Below are positions 8,924 through 17,082 of a DNA stretch of 64,000 bases, piece after piece. Made by a program: the position numbers and the translations under genes. Numbering within the stretch: position 1 is the first letter of the stretch; every line of letters starts with the position of its first letter. The notes under the pieces are model-generated. The model had not been told where the DNA came from. It searched no databases and saw only the letters and a list, made by a program, of their open reading frames with translations. The DNA is from Kriegella aquimaris (GTDB lineage Bacteria; Bacteroidota; Bacteroidia; Flavobacteriales; Flavobacteriaceae): NCBI RefSeq assembly GCF_900103215.1, contig NZ_FNGV01000001.1:186001-250000 (forward strand). The letters are read 5' to 3'.

Positions 8924-9313
8924 ATGCTGCTTTCCACTGCCCTTATTGTTGCCAAGATTGTAATTTCTATAACTATATTTAATGTTTGGCTCGTTCGTGT
9001 TAATAAGCCCACCCCTTGGCGGGGAGGCGATGCCAAATCAATGAAAGAGGAATTTGAAACCTATGGGCTGTCAAAGGCCATAATGTACATTGTAGGGACA
9101 ATTAAGGTAATCTTGGCCATAATGCTGTTCATCTCCATCTGGGTACCAGAATTAAGCACTCCAGCGGCAGGCGCCATGGGAATTTTTATGTTGGGTGCCA
9201 TTGCCATGCATTTTAAGGTTGCAGACCCCAAAATCAGGTCTTTTCCGGCCTTGGTTTTACTTTTATTGTCCATTGGAATCGTGGTGGGAGAAGTATTATT
9301 GGAAGGTTTATAA
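8924..9313 (+). CDS. DoxX-like family membrane protein
   Basis: 129 residues with four hydrophobic helices and the DoxX-like signatures NKPTPWRGGDAKSMKEEF, KVILAIMLF, PAAGAMGIFMLGAIAMHFKV and DPKIRSFPALVLLLLS. Members are small inner-membrane proteins of uncertain redox-related role. It is transcribed alone, divergent from the relic DNA and convergent with the SDR gene at 9395. Confidence 0.75.
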   Translation: MLLSTALIVAKIVISITIFNVWLVRVNKPTPWRGGDAKSMKEEFETYGLSKAIMYIVGTIKVILAIMLFISIWVPELSTPAAGAMGIFMLGAIAMHFKVADPKIRSFPALVLLLLSIGIVVGEVLLEGL

Positions 9314-9394
9314 ATAACTAATGTCGAAGTTTACATAAATAAAATACCGGAATCACATCCTGATGATGCCCATTTTATTAACTAAAACATTTGG

Positions 9395-10180
9395 TCAGTA
9401 CTGTAATAGCGTTTCAGTTTCTGTTATCAGTTCCTTAATTTTTTCATGATTGTACGCATCAGGGTGCGCATCTGAATAAAAGCCTTTATCGTTGTCAAAA
9501 TACCTGCCTGTTTCTGCCAAATCCGTCATCGCCAAATCGTACAAAACATCGACTCCCTTTTCTGCTGGAGACCAATGCTGACCATAAGCTTCTTTTGCCA
9601 TTTTAGTATTTAATAATGAACCCGGATTTACCGCCACTACCGTGATTGATGGTTCTTGTTCCGCCAAATGAAAACTCCACATGGTCAATGCCAGTTTGCT
9701 TTGTGCATAAGCTTCGTTGGCGCCCAAAGCTATTTTGCCTTCTAACGCCTGTATGTTTATAGTAGATTGCGCAGCAGAACTTAGATTTACAATACGTGCA
9801 GTTTTTGATGCTTTTATGTTAGGCAACAATCCGTTAGTTAATACATAAGGTGCAAAGTAATTTACCACAAACCGAATATCTGTAGTACCACTATTGCTAT
9901 TTGTCATTAAAACGCCTGCATTGTTGACCAAAACATCAATTACCGGCATTTTTTCCGATACCTCTTCAGCCATTTTTTTAACTGTATTTAAGTCTGAAAA
10001 ATCCGCTAAAAAGCCTATAACATTTTCATTGTTAGATTGCTGTTTAATTTCTTTTAAAGAAGCGGCTAATTTAGCATCACTCCTACCGTGAATGGCTACA
10101 AAGTGCCCTTCTTTAGCCAAACGCAAGGCTAGTAATTTACCTATACCGTCTGTACTTCCGGTTATTAAAATATGTTTCAT
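9395..10180 (-). CDS. Short-chain dehydrogenase/reductase (retinol dehydrogenase-like)
   Basis: A Rossmann fold with TGSTDGIG (7-14), LADFSD, NNAG (86-89), the catalytic Ser in NLSSAAQ (about 134), and YAQSK (Tyr158, Lys162), so the tetrad is complete. Its 261 residues are normal for the family. GRSDAK after beta-2 suggests NADPH preference (inference). It lies last in the minus-strand oxidoreductase block, downstream of the 2OG oxygenase and a hairpin at 10201-10230, so it may be read by leak-through of that hairpin or from an unseen promoter. Confidence 0.85.
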   Translation of the reverse strand: MKHILITGSTDGIGKLLALRLAKEGHFVAIHGRSDAKLAASLKEIKQQSNNENVIGFLADFSDLNTVKKMAEEVSEKMPVIDVLVNNAGVLMTNSNSGTTDIRFVVNYFAPYVLTNGLLPNIKASKTARIVNLSSAAQSTINIQALEGKIALGANEAYAQSKLALTMWSFHLAEQEPSITVVAVNPGSLLNTKMAKEAYGQHWSPAEKGVDVLYDLAMTDLAETGRYFDNDKGFYSDAHPDAYNHEKIKELITETETLLQY

Positions 10181-10200
10181 TGTATTTTTTTATGTTGATG

Positions 10201-10230
10201 AAAACTGGCAATATTGGTATTGCCAGTTTT
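10201..10230 (-). terminator. Hairpin terminator after the 2OG oxygenase gene
   Basis: 13-bp arms (AAAACTGGCAATA and its complement) around a 4-base loop, with T-runs on both sides. It lies between the oxygenase stop (10275) and the SDR start (10180). Confidence 0.7.
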
Positions 10231-10274
10231 TTAATTTTATCTTTTGTCTAAAATAATAAGCTACGCTTGCTGTA

Positions 10275-11237
10275 TTAAAATGGTGCAACGGTATCTTTAG
10301 GACCATCGGGTAAACTCCAACGTTGGCGAGGGGTAACGCTTTCTAGTGTGACATCTTTAATGGTGTCACTGCTAATATTTCCGTAACTACTGTTACTACC
10401 ACGTGGTATTTGCATACGGTCACCATACAGCCAAACTACTAAATTACTACGTTGTCCGCTTGTAATTGGGTGTGTTGCGTGTGGCACATTACCTCTGTGG
10501 ATGATGGCTTTTCCTGGCTCAAAAATAGCCTGTACCGTTTTTCCTGAAGCCTTATCATAAAAATCAACCTCAGATCCTGTAAACTTTTCATCCGGTAAGT
10601 TAATGTTGATATTCAAGGTAGCTGCAGAAGCATCGGTATGTGCGTGTAAATCCTTGTCTTTATCTGGATTGTACTGGATTGAGAATCCAAAAGTCTGATT
10701 GTCATAACCGTAAGTTCCCAATAACAAACGTGCTATCGGACGCATAAAACGGTCCATCATATCGTTATAAAATGCCTGAAAATTAGGTGCTGCCAAATGC
10801 CCTTCAGAACGAGGATCTAGCATCATTCCATATCGGTTTAATTGTATGCCATAAGGCGCACGTTTTGGCACTCTTGAGTTTGCAACAGCTTCTAAATAGT
10901 TGCGGAAATCTGCTAAGCGATCTACATCAAAAAACTGTGCAACATAAACACCAGGTATAACTTCTTCCCATAAATCGGCAACAGCAGATTCTTTTTCTAG
11001 ATTTTCCCAAGCGTCTTTAATGGCTTTACGTAAACGTGGGTCTAGCAAAGTTTCATCAGGAACTAGTAAATTGTCCTTATTTTCTATTTCCCATTCTGCC
11101 CAAGCAGCTTCTAACAATTTACGGTTTTCATTCCAAAATTGAGAAACAGATGGATCGCGTCTTAAGGATAATTCTCTTGATGGTACTTCTAGAGCACGAG
11201 CTTCTGCAAGTGCATTTGTATGTTCTATTGTTTTCAT
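10275..11237 (-). CDS. 2-oxoglutarate/Fe(II)-dependent oxygenase
   Basis: 320 residues; the C-terminal half is a double-stranded beta-helix with the facial triad HTD (His200, Asp202) and a distal His in VPHATHP (His253 or His256), then Arg263 in QRSNLVVW for 2-oxoglutarate. The family matches prolyl-4-hydroxylase-like enzymes. The N-terminal about 130 residues are helical and unassigned. It is the first gene after a promoter with a -7 box at 11287-11294 and the AraC-type direct repeat at 11315-11352, which makes it a member of the proposed regulon. The substrate is unknown. Confidence 0.8.
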   Translation of the reverse strand: MKTIEHTNALAEARALEVPSRELSLRRDPSVSQFWNENRKLLEAAWAEWEIENKDNLLVPDETLLDPRLRKAIKDAWENLEKESAVADLWEEVIPGVYVAQFFDVDRLADFRNYLEAVANSRVPKRAPYGIQLNRYGMMLDPRSEGHLAAPNFQAFYNDMMDRFMRPIARLLLGTYGYDNQTFGFSIQYNPDKDKDLHAHTDASAATLNININLPDEKFTGSEVDFYDKASGKTVQAIFEPGKAIIHRGNVPHATHPITSGQRSNLVVWLYGDRMQIPRGSNSSYGNISSDTIKDVTLESVTPRQRWSLPDGPKDTVAPF

Positions 11238-11286
11238 AATTATATGTTTTAAGTATAGCTACTGCTATTGTATTTTTTATCTATAA

Positions 11287-11294
11287 CAAAATTA
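11287..11294 (-). promoter_or_regulatory. -7 promoter element TAATTTTG of the 2OG oxygenase gene
   Basis: An exact TAnnTTTG match on the minus strand. It is separated by exactly 20 bp from the direct-repeat element at 11315-11352, the same spacing as at three other promoters in this block. Confidence 0.75.
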
Positions 11295-11314
11295 CGGACA
11301 AACGGCTGTTGGAC

Positions 11315-11352
11315 TTTGGTAGTAAAAATGGAGGTTTTAGTAAAAAACAAGG
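11315..11352 (-). promoter_or_regulatory. AraC-type direct-repeat operator (2OG oxygenase promoter)
   Basis: Read on the plus strand, unit 1 is TTTGGTA-gtaaa-AATGG (11315-11331) and unit 2 is TTTAGTA-aaaaa-CAAGG (11336-11352), with a period of 21 bp. The element occupies the -33 position of the promoter. Confidence 0.7.
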
Positions 11353-11373
11353 TTTTGCTATGTTTTAAATGAA

Positions 11374-11397
11374 AAATGCCTCTAAAAAGAGGCATTT
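11374..11397 (-). terminator. Hairpin terminator after the quinone reductase gene
   Basis: Arms AAATGCCTCT and AGAGGCATTT around AAAA, with T-rich flanks on the minus strand. It lies between the stop at 11446 and the next gene's regulatory region. Confidence 0.75.
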
Positions 11398-11445
11398 AAC
11401 ACTATTAATCAACCATAAGGATACATTGCAAATCCTTATTTGTTT

Positions 11446-12429
11446 TTAGTTCTCAACTACTATTTTACCAATAGCTTTTCCGCTTTGTAAATGTGCATAA
11501 GCATCACCAACTTCTTCTAACGAAAACTTGTTTTCATCTACTATTGGCGTTAAATGTCCTTCATTAGAAATTTCAGCTAATCGCTCTAAAATATTTCCGT
11601 GTTCCTCTCTTTTAAAATTGTGCAACATTGGTATTAGCATAAATACCACGTGTAATGATGCTCCTTTAAAATGCAATGGCGTTAAGTCTAACTCACATAA
11701 CGAAACCGTAGTAGAAATATGTCCGTTTAAGGCTACAGCTTCAATTGAATTGGTAAGGTTTGCACCACCCACAGTATCAAAAACCACATCAAAACCACCA
11801 TCGGTATATTTTGCTGTGTAATCTACTACCTTTTCAGTTTTAAAATCGATAAAAGTTGCTCCAAATTTTTCAACAATAGCTTTTTGATTATCACCAGTAC
11901 CTGTAGCAAAAACTTCTGCTCCAAAATACTTTGCCAATTGTACCGCTAAGTGACCAACACCACCTGAACCACCATGTACCAGTACTTTCTGACCTTCTTT
12001 TACGCCCGCTCGTGTTAAACCTTCATAAGCTGTAATAGCTACTAATGGTAAAGCTGCAGTTTCGCGCATAGTTAAGCCTTTTGGTTTGTGCGCTACAAGG
12101 TTGCTATCCGCTACAATATATTCAGTTAGGGTTCCTGGTAAATCGGCTAATCCTCCAGCGCAACCGTATACTTCATCACCTACTTTAAAACCTTCTACTC
12201 CATCTTCAACTGCTTCTACGGTTCCAGAGAAATCCATTCCCAATAAGGCTGGTGCAGCTGGTGATAATGGTAAATCGGTTCCCATATTCTTAATCATAGT
12301 GTCAATCGTATTTACACTAGATGCCGCTATTTTTACCAATACGTGATTTGCTTTTACTGCTGGTTTTTCAATTTCAGTTGCCGTAAATGTTACATTTTCT
12401 CCGTAACTGTTCAATAACATTGCTTTCAT
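11446..12429 (-). CDS. MDR-family quinone oxidoreductase (zinc-free alcohol dehydrogenase-like)
   Basis: 327 residues with a GroES-like N-terminal domain (VKIAASSVNTIDTMI, GMDFSGTVEAV, FKVGDEVYG) and a Rossmann domain with LVHGGSGGVGHLAVQLAK (the NADPH loop), then VVFDTVGG. There is no zinc-binding Cys/His set, so this is the QOR/zeta-crystallin branch. The gene follows the enoyl-CoA hydratase-like gene across a 161-bp gap that contains a heptamer repeat, and no -7/operator pair was found there, so co-transcription with that gene is likely. Confidence 0.85.
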   Translation of the reverse strand: MKAMLLNSYGENVTFTATEIEKPAVKANHVLVKIAASSVNTIDTMIKNMGTDLPLSPAAPALLGMDFSGTVEAVEDGVEGFKVGDEVYGCAGGLADLPGTLTEYIVADSNLVAHKPKGLTMRETAALPLVAITAYEGLTRAGVKEGQKVLVHGGSGGVGHLAVQLAKYFGAEVFATGTGDNQKAIVEKFGATFIDFKTEKVVDYTAKYTDGGFDVVFDTVGGANLTNSIEAVALNGHISTTVSLCELDLTPLHFKGASLHVVFMLIPMLHNFKREEHGNILERLAEISNEGHLTPIVDENKFSLEEVGDAYAHLQSGKAIGKIVVEN

Positions 12430-12450
12430 ATCTAATCTTCTTTTTTTATT

Positions 12451-12499
12451 CGTTAATCGTTAATCGTTAATCGTTAATCGTTATTCGTTAATCGTTATT
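12451..12499 (+). repeat. Tandem heptamer repeat, 7 units of CGTTAAT
   Basis: Seven consecutive 7-bp units; five are CGTTAAT and units 5 and 7 are CGTTATT. It lies 22 bp upstream of the quinone reductase ATG, inside a probable operon. The unit length can vary by slippage and could alter expression of the downstream gene (inference). Confidence 0.95.
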
Positions 12500-12590
12500 T
12501 GTTTTTCGCTGTGCGCCACACGCTTCGCGTTATACGCAAAAACTGAAAAGCGATTGGCGTAAAGTGTATTGCGAAAGGTGCTCAGCGTTT

Positions 12591-13436
12591 TTAATTTACA
12601 TCTTGAATATCCATCACCATTTGTTCCCAATTCTTTTGGTTGTTATGGTCAAACTGAGCGCCATTTTCATCGGCATAGGTAAATCTTTTTATGGCTGGCG
12701 TTCTACTTGTTGCCTGAAACAATTGGTATGCTTCTTCTTTTAAAGCCTCTTTAATTGGTAAGTCTATGGAAGCATAAACTGCACGTTTGCTAGCTGCAAT
12801 AGAGTCTGCAGGAAATTTAGAAATGCGCTCTGCCAAAGCATCTACATAAGGTCCTATTTCATCTGCATTTAATGCCTTGTTAATAGTTCCAAATTTTTCA
12901 GCTTCGTCTGCGTCCCAATCTCTGGCTCCTAAAATAATTTCCAGTGCCTTTCCTAATCCTGTTTGTCTTGCCATACGTGAAGCGCCACCACCACAAGGTA
13001 AAATGCCCATACCTACTTCCATTTGCATAAATTTGGCTTTACCTCTAGCGGCAAAACGCATATCCAATGCCAATGCCATTTCGTGTCCGCCACCACGTGC
13101 AAAACCTTCAATTTTTGCAATAGTTGCTTGTGGTACGTTACTTAGTCTTTCTAAAATTGCTTGTAAGTCTAATAACTGTACTTCGTTTCTAGGTACAGCT
13201 TCCATAGACATATCTCTAAGTAAGTTGGTATCATAATGACATACCCAATATTCTGGATTTGAAGATTCAAAAACAACTACTTTTACGCTTCTATCACGCT
13301 CTAAACGTAAACAAAGACTGCTTAAATCTGCTAGCATTTCTTGTCCTTGTACGTTTACTGGTCCAAAGTTGATATCAATTGTTAAAATTCCTCCTTTTTG
13401 TTCTGCCGTAAATGTTTGAAAATTCTTGTATTCCAT
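12591..13436 (-). CDS. Enoyl-CoA hydratase/isomerase (crotonase) family protein
   Basis: The ATG at 13436 is chosen; the longer frame would start with TTG at 13484, inside the -7 box. The crotonase signature IEGFARGGGHEMALALDMRF forms the oxyanion hole and supplies a Glu equivalent to the first catalytic Glu, and FMQMEVGMGILPCGGGASRM supplies the second. Members hydrate or isomerise enoyl-CoA; the isolated context without beta-oxidation genes leaves the substrate open. It is first gene of a probable operon with the quinone reductase, led by a promoter of the shared regulon type (13482-13547). Confidence 0.8.
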   Translation of the reverse strand: MEYKNFQTFTAEQKGGILTIDINFGPVNVQGQEMLADLSSLCLRLERDRSVKVVVFESSNPEYWVCHYDTNLLRDMSMEAVPRNEVQLLDLQAILERLSNVPQATIAKIEGFARGGGHEMALALDMRFAARGKAKFMQMEVGMGILPCGGGASRMARQTGLGKALEIILGARDWDADEAEKFGTINKALNADEIGPYVDALAERISKFPADSIAASKRAVYASIDLPIKEALKEEAYQLFQATSRTPAIKRFTYADENGAQFDHNNQKNWEQMVMDIQDVN

Positions 13437-13481
13437 AGTATTGAGTTTTTGGTTAATTATTGTTTTGTTATTATTACAGGA

Positions 13482-13489
13482 CAAAGTTA
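13482..13489 (-). promoter_or_regulatory. -7 promoter element TAACTTTG of the crotonase gene
   Basis: An exact TAnnTTTG match on the minus strand, 45 bp upstream of the ATG and exactly 20 bp from the direct repeat at 13510-13547. Confidence 0.75.
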
Positions 13490-13509
13490 CCTAGGCACTC
13501 AAGCTTTGG

Positions 13510-13547
13510 ATAAGTAAAAAACAAAGGGCTTTTAGTAAAAAAAGAGG
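13510..13547 (-). promoter_or_regulatory. AraC-type direct-repeat operator (crotonase promoter)
   Basis: Plus-strand reading: ATAAGTA-aaaaa-CAAAG (13510-13526) and TTTAGTA-aaaaa-AGAGG (13531-13547), with a 21-bp period. It lies directly behind the stop of the AraC gene at 13562. Confidence 0.7.
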
Positions 13548-13561
13548 TAAATAGTAATTTA

Positions 13562-14425
13562 TTAGGAAATACTTGCCTTATAAGCACCAATAGTCATCCC
13601 CTTATAACTTTGGAAAGTCTTGTTAAGGTGACTAGAATCTGTAAAGCCTAATTCCATTGCAATTTCAGAAAACTGCAAATCGGTATATTTTAATCGGGTT
13701 TCTACGAGTTTTAATTTGTAGTTAAGAATGTACTTTTTTAGCGATACATCAGTATGTTTTTTAAAATATTCACTGATGTAATTGTCCGCCATACGAAACT
13801 CCTCTGCCAAGTTTTTGGTGGTCAGCAATTCTGGATGGTAAATATTGGCGTGAATAAAGTTGATGATTTGCTGAATTTTAGAAGACTCCACAATTTTAGT
13901 ACTCATATCAGCATTTAAAAACTGAATGTTTCGGGCAATAAGGTGAAGAATTACAGAAAGTGATTTTTGAATGATAAACAGGTCGTATGATTTCTTCTTA
14001 TCATTTTCTGCCGCCACCATTTCTATCAATGATAGTAAGTGAATTTTATCCGATTCGGTTTCAAAACGCATTTCTCGCAATTGATGACTTTCACTGTTTA
14101 GAATCCCTTCAATTTTTCTGAACCAATCGTTTATCGGAAGATTCGCATTTTGCGATGCATCTCCTCTAAAAAAACTTTTCAAGAATTTAATGGCAATGGT
14201 AGTAGTTGACGATTCCGGATTTACAATGTAAATATCATCTGGCACAAAAACAAAAATGCTGTTAGCCGAATAGTTTACCGTTTTCCCATTAATCCTTATG
14301 GTGCCGCTACCCTTTTCAAAATACACAATCTCAAAAAACCTGATGGTAGTGTATTTACAAAACTCAAAAAAGGTTTGGTCTTTGTATTCTTGAATTACAA
14401 TATTTTCGATTATGGTACGTGGCAT
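13562..14425 (-). CDS. AraC-family transcriptional regulator 1
   Basis: 287 residues. The N-terminal beta-rich sensor (FFEIVYFEKGSGTIRINGKTV, IFVFVPDDIYIV) is cupin-like. The C-terminal about 100 residues contain two helix-turn-helix motifs: LAEEFRMADNYISEYFKKH and FSEIAMELGFTDSSHLNKTF. It lies 14 bp downstream of the thioredoxin-reductase-like gene and is surely co-transcribed with it. Its DNA-binding domain closely resembles that of the AraC gene at 22766. The nearest direct-repeat sites (11315, 13510) form a TTTAGTA sub-type that this protein may recognise (inference). Confidence 0.85.
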   Translation of the reverse strand: MPRTIIENIVIQEYKDQTFFEFCKYTTIRFFEIVYFEKGSGTIRINGKTVNYSANSIFVFVPDDIYIVNPESSTTTIAIKFLKSFFRGDASQNANLPINDWFRKIEGILNSESHQLREMRFETESDKIHLLSLIEMVAAENDKKKSYDLFIIQKSLSVILHLIARNIQFLNADMSTKIVESSKIQQIINFIHANIYHPELLTTKNLAEEFRMADNYISEYFKKHTDVSLKKYILNYKLKLVETRLKYTDLQFSEIAMELGFTDSSHLNKTFQSYKGMTIGAYKASIS

Positions 14426-14439
14426 AGTTCTTAAAAGTA

Positions 14440-16083
14440 CTATATAATTTTTGCTTCGGTTTCAAGCGCTAAAAATTTGTGGATGTCACTAACTACAATA
14501 GACCCCTCACCTACCGCCGAGGCTACACGTTTAACCGACCCTGAGCGCACATCGCCAACAGCAAAAAGTCCGGGTAAACTGGTTTCAAAAGTGTAAGGTT
14601 TTCTGTGGTTAAATACCGATTCGCCATTTAAAGCATTGTCGCAAATAGTGAGCCCTGTGTGTACAAAGCCCTTAGCATCCGTATCTATAATATTATCTAA
14701 CCACTCCGTACAAGGTTTTGCGCCAACAAATGTAAATAGGTAATTAATATTGTTTTGGACTAAAGTTTCGTTTTGTTTGATTTCTACCTTTTCCAAATAT
14801 GTATCGCCTTCAACCTTAACGACATTACTACCCGGCAAAACTTCAATATTATCACATGCGAAAATTCGCTGCACTAGATAGTCGCTCATTTTTGCGCCAA
14901 TATCCTCGTTTCTGATGATTACATATACTTTATGCGCATGGCTTGCTAAAAACAATGCCGCCTGACCTGCGGAGTTGCCACCACCCACAATACCTATTTC
15001 GCTGTTCTTACACATGTTGGCATGCATTGAAGTGGCGCTGTAGTACACTCCGGAACCTTCAAATTTTTCAATACCTTCTAAAGGCAGTCTTCTATACGCC
15101 GCACCTGTTGCGGCAATTACCGTTTTAGCCTTTAATATAGATGTGTTGTTAGAATTAACTTCGTAATAACCATCTTTGCGCACTATGCCCTCTACCCTAT
15201 GCGGTACGGAAATGGTACAACCAAACTTTTGAGCCTGTATGTAGCCATTATTAGCAAGGTCACGTCCTGAAATTCCGGTAGGAAATCCTAGATAGTTCTC
15301 AATTTTAGAACTTTTACCGGCTTGTCCGCCAGGGGAATTACTGTCTATGGTCAACACTTTTAAGCCTTCTGAAGCGGCATAAACACTAGCAGCCAAACCA
15401 GCGGGACCAGCACCTACCACCAGAACATCATAAATATCATCATCCAATTGTAATCTAACACCGGTACACATACCAATTTTATCTATGGATGGGCGAACGG
15501 AAATCTCATTCTGACTATTAATCAAAACAGGCAGATCAGACTCTTTCAAATTGAAAGTTTCCAATAGCTGTACCAATCCGTCTTCCTTATCCGAATCAAT
15601 AAAATTGTACCAAATATCATTCTTATCCATGAAATCACGGATAGCGTAGGTTTCATTGGAGTGTTCAGAACCAATTAGCTTAATACCCTGAACATTGTTC
15701 TTCAGAGCATCTTCACGCAATAAAAATGCATTCAGAAGTACATCGCTAATATCACTGAATTTGGCAATGGCACTTTTTAGATTTTCAGGGCTTATTCTTA
15801 TAAGCTGGGTATTTGCCAAGGTTTCACCACAAACCCCAACGGTTCTGTGCGAAAGAATACTACTTGAACCTGAGAACTGATGCCTGGTATGAATGGCAAT
15901 ATTTTCATCTTTTTTATCAGGGTCTATAATTCTGATTCCACCAGTGAGCACCACAAAAAAATCATAGTGTTGGTCCCCAAAATCTAAAACGACCGTTGGC
16001 TCTTTATAGAATTCTATTTCACCGTAATTCTTGAGTTTTTCGACCTGAACATTAGTTAATTCAGGAAATTTTGGATCGATCAT
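14440..16083 (-). CDS. Cyclic-nucleotide-domain/thioredoxin-reductase-like flavoprotein
   Basis: 547 residues in three parts. Residues 1-125 form a CAP-like cNMP-binding fold (FFVVLTGGIRII, IAIHTRHQFSG). Residues 135-205 form a thioredoxin-like segment. From about 215 there is a two-Rossmann FAD/NAD(P)H module with GAGPAGLAASVYAA (224 on), ENYLGFPTGISG, AATGAAYRRLPLEG, GIVGGGNSAGQAA and GLFAVGDVRSG. The redox CxxC of thioredoxin reductase is absent: the site reads SATSMHANMC. It may therefore pass electrons directly to another acceptor. It precedes the AraC gene by 14 bp and follows the cupin gene by 56 bp. Confidence 0.85.
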   Translation of the reverse strand: MIDPKFPELTNVQVEKLKNYGEIEFYKEPTVVLDFGDQHYDFFVVLTGGIRIIDPDKKDENIAIHTRHQFSGSSSILSHRTVGVCGETLANTQLIRISPENLKSAIAKFSDISDVLLNAFLLREDALKNNVQGIKLIGSEHSNETYAIRDFMDKNDIWYNFIDSDKEDGLVQLLETFNLKESDLPVLINSQNEISVRPSIDKIGMCTGVRLQLDDDIYDVLVVGAGPAGLAASVYAASEGLKVLTIDSNSPGGQAGKSSKIENYLGFPTGISGRDLANNGYIQAQKFGCTISVPHRVEGIVRKDGYYEVNSNNTSILKAKTVIAATGAAYRRLPLEGIEKFEGSGVYYSATSMHANMCKNSEIGIVGGGNSAGQAALFLASHAHKVYVIIRNEDIGAKMSDYLVQRIFACDNIEVLPGSNVVKVEGDTYLEKVEIKQNETLVQNNINYLFTFVGAKPCTEWLDNIIDTDAKGFVHTGLTICDNALNGESVFNHRKPYTFETSLPGLFAVGDVRSGSVKRVASAVGEGSIVVSDIHKFLALETEAKII

Positions 16084-16139
16084 AATTGGTTTGATTGTTT
16101 AGATAGTGATAACCTTGAACATAAGATAATGTTTGTAAT

Positions 16140-16973
16140 CTATTTTACCTCATAATCTCCATTACTTCTTATGTAAAGAACTGTTTCTTTAGCGGTAGAA
16201 ATGATTGAAGTTGCATTTTGCTCTGCACCAAAATAAGAACCAGGTTCTAGTATGTTTTTAGCATCTTTTTTAGTAAACTGATGTGTTAGGCTACCAGAAA
16301 TAACTACTGCCCTAAAGTTAGGACTCAAATTTTTGATGCTTCCGTTAAAACCAGCTGGAAATTTTAAAAGAGTTGCACGTAGTTGCTTTTCTTTATGACT
16401 CCCCCATAAAAAAGTAGTCTGTACATTACTTTTTTCGGCTACCCATTCTATATCATTTGCATTTAACCAAACCAAATTTGTTTTGTCAACATTAACTGGT
16501 CTTTCACCATTATCAAAAGCTTCAGAAGTGGGTTTCACTAAATACGGTCCCTCTTGAATATCTAAAAAAGCCATATTATCTTCACCATACGCAGCAGTAA
16601 TATGCGCTCCGCCAGCTGGCTGTTGCCAATAAGAACCTGTCGGCAGCCATTGTTTTTCTGCCTTTTTATCATCATTGTGTAATAAACCTTTAATTACTAC
16701 ACCTCTATAAGTTATGTTGTGAATGTGTGGCGGCGATGAAAATCCTTTTTTAAATTTTACTAAAAATCCTGATGGTTCGTTTTTGGTACGGTCTCCCCAA
16801 AGTTTTCCTGCAGCCGGACTCTTATCGCCACGTAGCGGGTTTAACCAACCCCATTCAATGTTGTCCGCCGTTACTACCTCGTTGATGGATTTTGCAGCAT
16901 CTGTTTTTAGAGTTTGTGCATTTGCGCATACTCCTGCCAATATGGCAAGAATAAGTATAAAGTAATTTTTCAT
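16140..16973 (-). CDS. Secreted DUF4437 cupin protein
   Basis: A signal peptide (MKNYFILILAILAGVCANAQ) is followed by two cupin-like repeats. The first carries LNPLRGDKSPAAGKLWGDRT and SPPHIHNITYRGVVIKG with the metal-ligand pattern HIH; the second starts near residue 170 with NANDIEWV and has lost the histidines. The family is uncharacterised; the one intact metal site suggests a small dioxygenase, isomerase or sensor. It follows the MDR gene by 109 bp with no regulon-type promoter, so read-through from the nitroreductase promoter is possible. Confidence 0.8.
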   Translation of the reverse strand: MKNYFILILAILAGVCANAQTLKTDAAKSINEVVTADNIEWGWLNPLRGDKSPAAGKLWGDRTKNEPSGFLVKFKKGFSSPPHIHNITYRGVVIKGLLHNDDKKAEKQWLPTGSYWQQPAGGAHITAAYGEDNMAFLDIQEGPYLVKPTSEAFDNGERPVNVDKTNLVWLNANDIEWVAEKSNVQTTFLWGSHKEKQLRATLLKFPAGFNGSIKNLSPNFRAVVISGSLTHQFTKKDAKNILEPGSYFGAEQNATSIISTAKETVLYIRSNGDYEVK

Positions 16974-17082
16974 TTTATAATCTTAATAATTGCCTTTATG
17001 GTTACTATTATTCATACTTCAGAATAGTTCGAAAACTTTTGGATAATTTGACCTTGGCCAACTGTAGCAGTATTTGCAAGTT

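Noticed and set aside
12500-12590. A regulon-type promoter directly upstream of the quinone reductase
   Set aside because: No exact -7 box and no direct repeat were found; co-transcription with the crotonase gene is assumed.
16974-17082. A regulon-type promoter in front of the cupin gene
   Set aside because: No CAAAnnTA on the plus strand and no GTA-N5-NNNGG pair with 21-bp period was found, so read-through is more likely.
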